From NCBI RefSeq assembly GCF_035627495.1, contig NZ_DASPLO010000197.1:1-64000 (forward strand): 64,000 bases of DNA, written 5' to 3'. A program made the position numbers and the translations under genes. A model generated the notes under the pieces. It ran no database searches. It was given only the letters and a program-made list of their open reading frames with translations, and was not told where the DNA came from. Of this stretch, positions 62,378 through 64,000 are shown piece after piece (the stretch's first letter is position 1; every line of letters begins with the position of its first letter). This DNA comes from Methylocaldum sp035627495 (GTDB lineage Bacteria > Pseudomonadota > Gammaproteobacteria > Methylococcales > Methylococcaceae).

Positions 62378-62861
62378 AGCATTTTCCTTTCCGTACAGTG
62401 AGTTAAATGTCCGAAAACTCTACCAACGTGCCGCTAATCGCGGCGATTGTTTTAGAGTGGGGAGCCGCCCCGCACGCGGGTTCCTTTCTTTTGTGTGGCC
62501 AAAAGAAAGGAACCAAAGAAAAGGCCACCCGGCGAGTGCCCCAGTCCTGCGCGTTTCGCCCGGCACCGGGGGCGACCGAAGGCACGTCCCTATGCCTCGG
62601 TCGCCGCACGCTTCTTGGCGATGCCGTCCTGCATCGCGGCGAAGGCCGGGGTTCGCCTTCCTTGGCGAACCCGCTCGGCGGGACGCGTGTTCACTGGAGA
62701 CGCGTCTTGTCCGCCTCGCCCTTCGCGTGCTCCTGCGGACAATTCCGGTGCCGGGCTCCAATGCCCGGGGGCACTCGAACGGGACTGAGAAGACGTGTAA
62801 CACCCGCTATCGCGGGCGCTACACCACAAACCAGAAACCCGCATAGCGGAGGAAAGCTGTC
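62378..62861. repeat. Repeat block splitting the rnf operon, with a perfect hairpin
   Basis: At 62479-62514 a 15-bp perfect stem GGTTCCTTTCTTTTG/CAAAAGAAAGGAACC with loop TGTGGC. The flank matches the dispersed repeat at 48241 and 63865. The rest is GC-rich with frames that read like spurious proteins (for example PPGECPSPARFARHRGRPKA). No gene is supported here. Confidence 0.85.
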
Positions 62862-63551
62862 ATGTCCGAATCCTTGAGCAGAATCGCCAAAGAAGGCTTG
62901 TGGAGCAACAACATCGTTTTCAGCCAAAGCATCGCCCTGTGTCCCTTGTTGGCGGTCACCGGCACGACCACCAACGGGCTCGGCATGGGGCTTGCCACCA
63001 CCGCCGTGTTGATGGCCTGCAACTTGTTGATTTCTTATGCACGGTTACTCATACCGCCGGAAATCCGGATTCCCGTCTTCGTCGCGCTGATCGCCATGAT
63101 CGTCACTTTGGTGGACATGGTAATGAACGCCTGGCTACACGAGTTGCACAAGGTGCTGGGCCTGTTTATTCCGCTAATCGTCACCAATTGCGCCATCCTG
63201 GGCCGTGCGGAAGCGTATGCGTCGCGGAAGCCGCCCCTTTACGCTCTGTTCGACGGGCTTGTGATGGGCCTGGGGTTTACCCTGGCTCTGGTGGTCCTTG
63301 GCGCGGCCCGAGAGATTACCGGTTCCGGAACCTTATTCGCCAACGCTTCCCTGCTGTTGGGACAAGGTTTCACCTGGCTCGAAACCACGGTCATTCCGGA
63401 ATACCACGGCTTTTTGCTGATGGCGCTGCCGCCGGGCGGCTTCCTGATGCTGGGTTTTATTCTGGCCGGAAAGAGAATACTGGATAAACGCCTGGATCAA
63501 AGGGCGGCGCAAGCGTCGGCCATTGAGCACCCGTTGGCCGAAAGTACCTAA
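62862..63551 (+). CDS. rnfE: Rnf complex membrane subunit RnfE
   Basis: 229 residues, GGAGG 10 bases before the ATG. Homologous to RnfA: NNIVFSQSIALCPLLAVTG carries the same NN-x-V...LCP iron motif. Six membrane segments. It is separated from rnfG by the repeat block yet is complete. Confidence 0.94.
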   Translation: MSESLSRIAKEGLWSNNIVFSQSIALCPLLAVTGTTTNGLGMGLATTAVLMACNLLISYARLLIPPEIRIPVFVALIAMIVTLVDMVMNAWLHELHKVLGLFIPLIVTNCAILGRAEAYASRKPPLYALFDGLVMGLGFTLALVVLGAAREITGSGTLFANASLLLGQGFTWLETTVIPEYHGFLLMALPPGGFLMLGFILAGKRILDKRLDQRAAQASAIEHPLAEST

Positions 63552-63562
63552 GGTGAATAGAT

Positions 63563-63844
63563 ATGCACATCGGCGTCTGTTACGCGGAAGCGGATCGACA
63601 GGTGTGGATGCGGCTGGAAGTGCCGGAAAACAGCTTGGTGGAAGAAGCGATCCGCCAGTCCGGCATCTTGAAGCGCTTCCCGGAAATCGATCTCGCCAAA
63701 CACAAGGTCGGTATCTTCGGCAAACTCGTGAAATTGGACAGCCCCGTCAAGGACGGCGACCGTATCGAAATCTACCGTCCCATCACGGCCGATCCGAAAA
63801 CCGTCAAGCGCCGCCGCACCGGGAGCGATGACGATGACGATTAA
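63563..63844 (+). CDS. rnfH: RnfH-family small protein
   Basis: 93 residues. Ubiquitin-like RnfH/UPF0125 fold: MHIGVCYAEADRQVWMRLEVPENSLVEEAI, then KVGIFGKLVKLDSPVKDGDRIEIYRPI and the acidic Asp tail. RnfH accompanies rnf and toxin-like ratA genes; here it ends the rnf operon. The role in the complex is unproven. Confidence 0.9.
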   Translation: MHIGVCYAEADRQVWMRLEVPENSLVEEAIRQSGILKRFPEIDLAKHKVGIFGKLVKLDSPVKDGDRIEIYRPITADPKTVKRRRTGSDDDDD

Positions 63845-63864
63845 GAGAAGAGGGACGCATCGTG

Positions 63865-64000
63865 CTGTAGAGCGGGTTTTTGTCGCCCCTGGTTCAAGGC
63901 GGCGACGCGCAGGATCAGCGTGCCATTCGGGCGGCCTTTCTTTTGGATACTTTTCTTTGGCCGCGCAAAGTATCTCGCCCGCGGGGCGAGACCCGCTCTA
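63865..64000. repeat. Dispersed hairpin repeat, copy 3, at the window edge
   Basis: Ends in GCGGGGCGAGACCCGCTCTA and has GATACTTT/AAAGTATC as a stem around a CTTTGGCCGCGCAAAG core. Shares the layout of the copies at 48241 and 62455. It may continue past the window. Confidence 0.75.

Noticed and set aside
62403..62877. Frames of 60-160 codons in the repeat block between rnfG and rnfE
   Set aside because: Arg/Pro/Cys-rich translations typical of GC-rich repeats; similar spurious ORFs occur in the copies at 48 and 64 kb.

Overview
The window looks like a chromosomal segment of a GC-rich diazotrophic gammaproteobacterium. This rests on a nifLA pair, flavodoxin (nifF), a nif-type serine acetyltransferase (nifP) and an rnfABCDGEH operon, the gene content known from Azotobacter- and Methylococcus-like nitrogen fixers. 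No gene here fixes the genus; a methanotroph of the Methylococcales is a guess.

Layout. (1) 1-10.2 kb: accessory DNA ending at a tRNA-Ala(CGC). A P4-type integrase, an AlpA-like activator, a D5-type primase-helicase with iteron-like repeats behind it, a small HTH protein and several unknown proteins form a satellite- or plasmid-like integrated element. An IS982-family element with a frameshifted transposase lies further left. (2) 10.4-28 kb: housekeeping and accessory genes: a class A penicillin-binding protein, a MacAB-like efflux set, DinB, a sugar symporter with a glycosyltransferase, a multi-PAS histidine kinase, a short-chain dehydrogenase and a Kef-type antiporter. (3) 28-37 kb: two unknown proteins, a secreted purple-acid-phosphatase-like enzyme, a TPR protein, a TonB-dependent receptor and a DUF1772 membrane protein. 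(4) 37-44 kb: a defence island with a type I restriction-modification system (hsdR-M-S) and a VapBC-like toxin-antitoxin pair set between two copies of the hsdS 3' end, flanked by gene remnants. (5) 44-64 kb: the nitrogen-fixation regulatory and electron-supply region.

How the nif region works together. NifL and NifA form one regulatory pair. A second NifA homologue carries the exact Cys spacing (CX11CX19CX4C) of the oxygen-sensitive, NifL-independent NifA of rhizobia. Five sigma-54 -24/-12 promoters (GG-N10-GC) are readable: before nifL, before an unknown small ORF, before nifP, before the second nifA and before the redox/rnf operon. Four of them have a TGT-N10-ACA NifA site about 80-115 bp upstream. 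nifF has such a site but no clear -24/-12. The rnf operon begins with four accessory redox-type genes (a CCG-domain Fe-S protein, a small protein, a Rieske ferredoxin and a Cys-rich protein) before rnfA, which suggests a wider electron-delivery module for nitrogenase.

The intergenic DNA is full of dispersed palindromic repeats. Copies lie inside hsdS in frame, between rnfG and rnfE, and over the NifA site of nifLA. All assignments come from reading the sequence and recalled family motifs; no database search was run.
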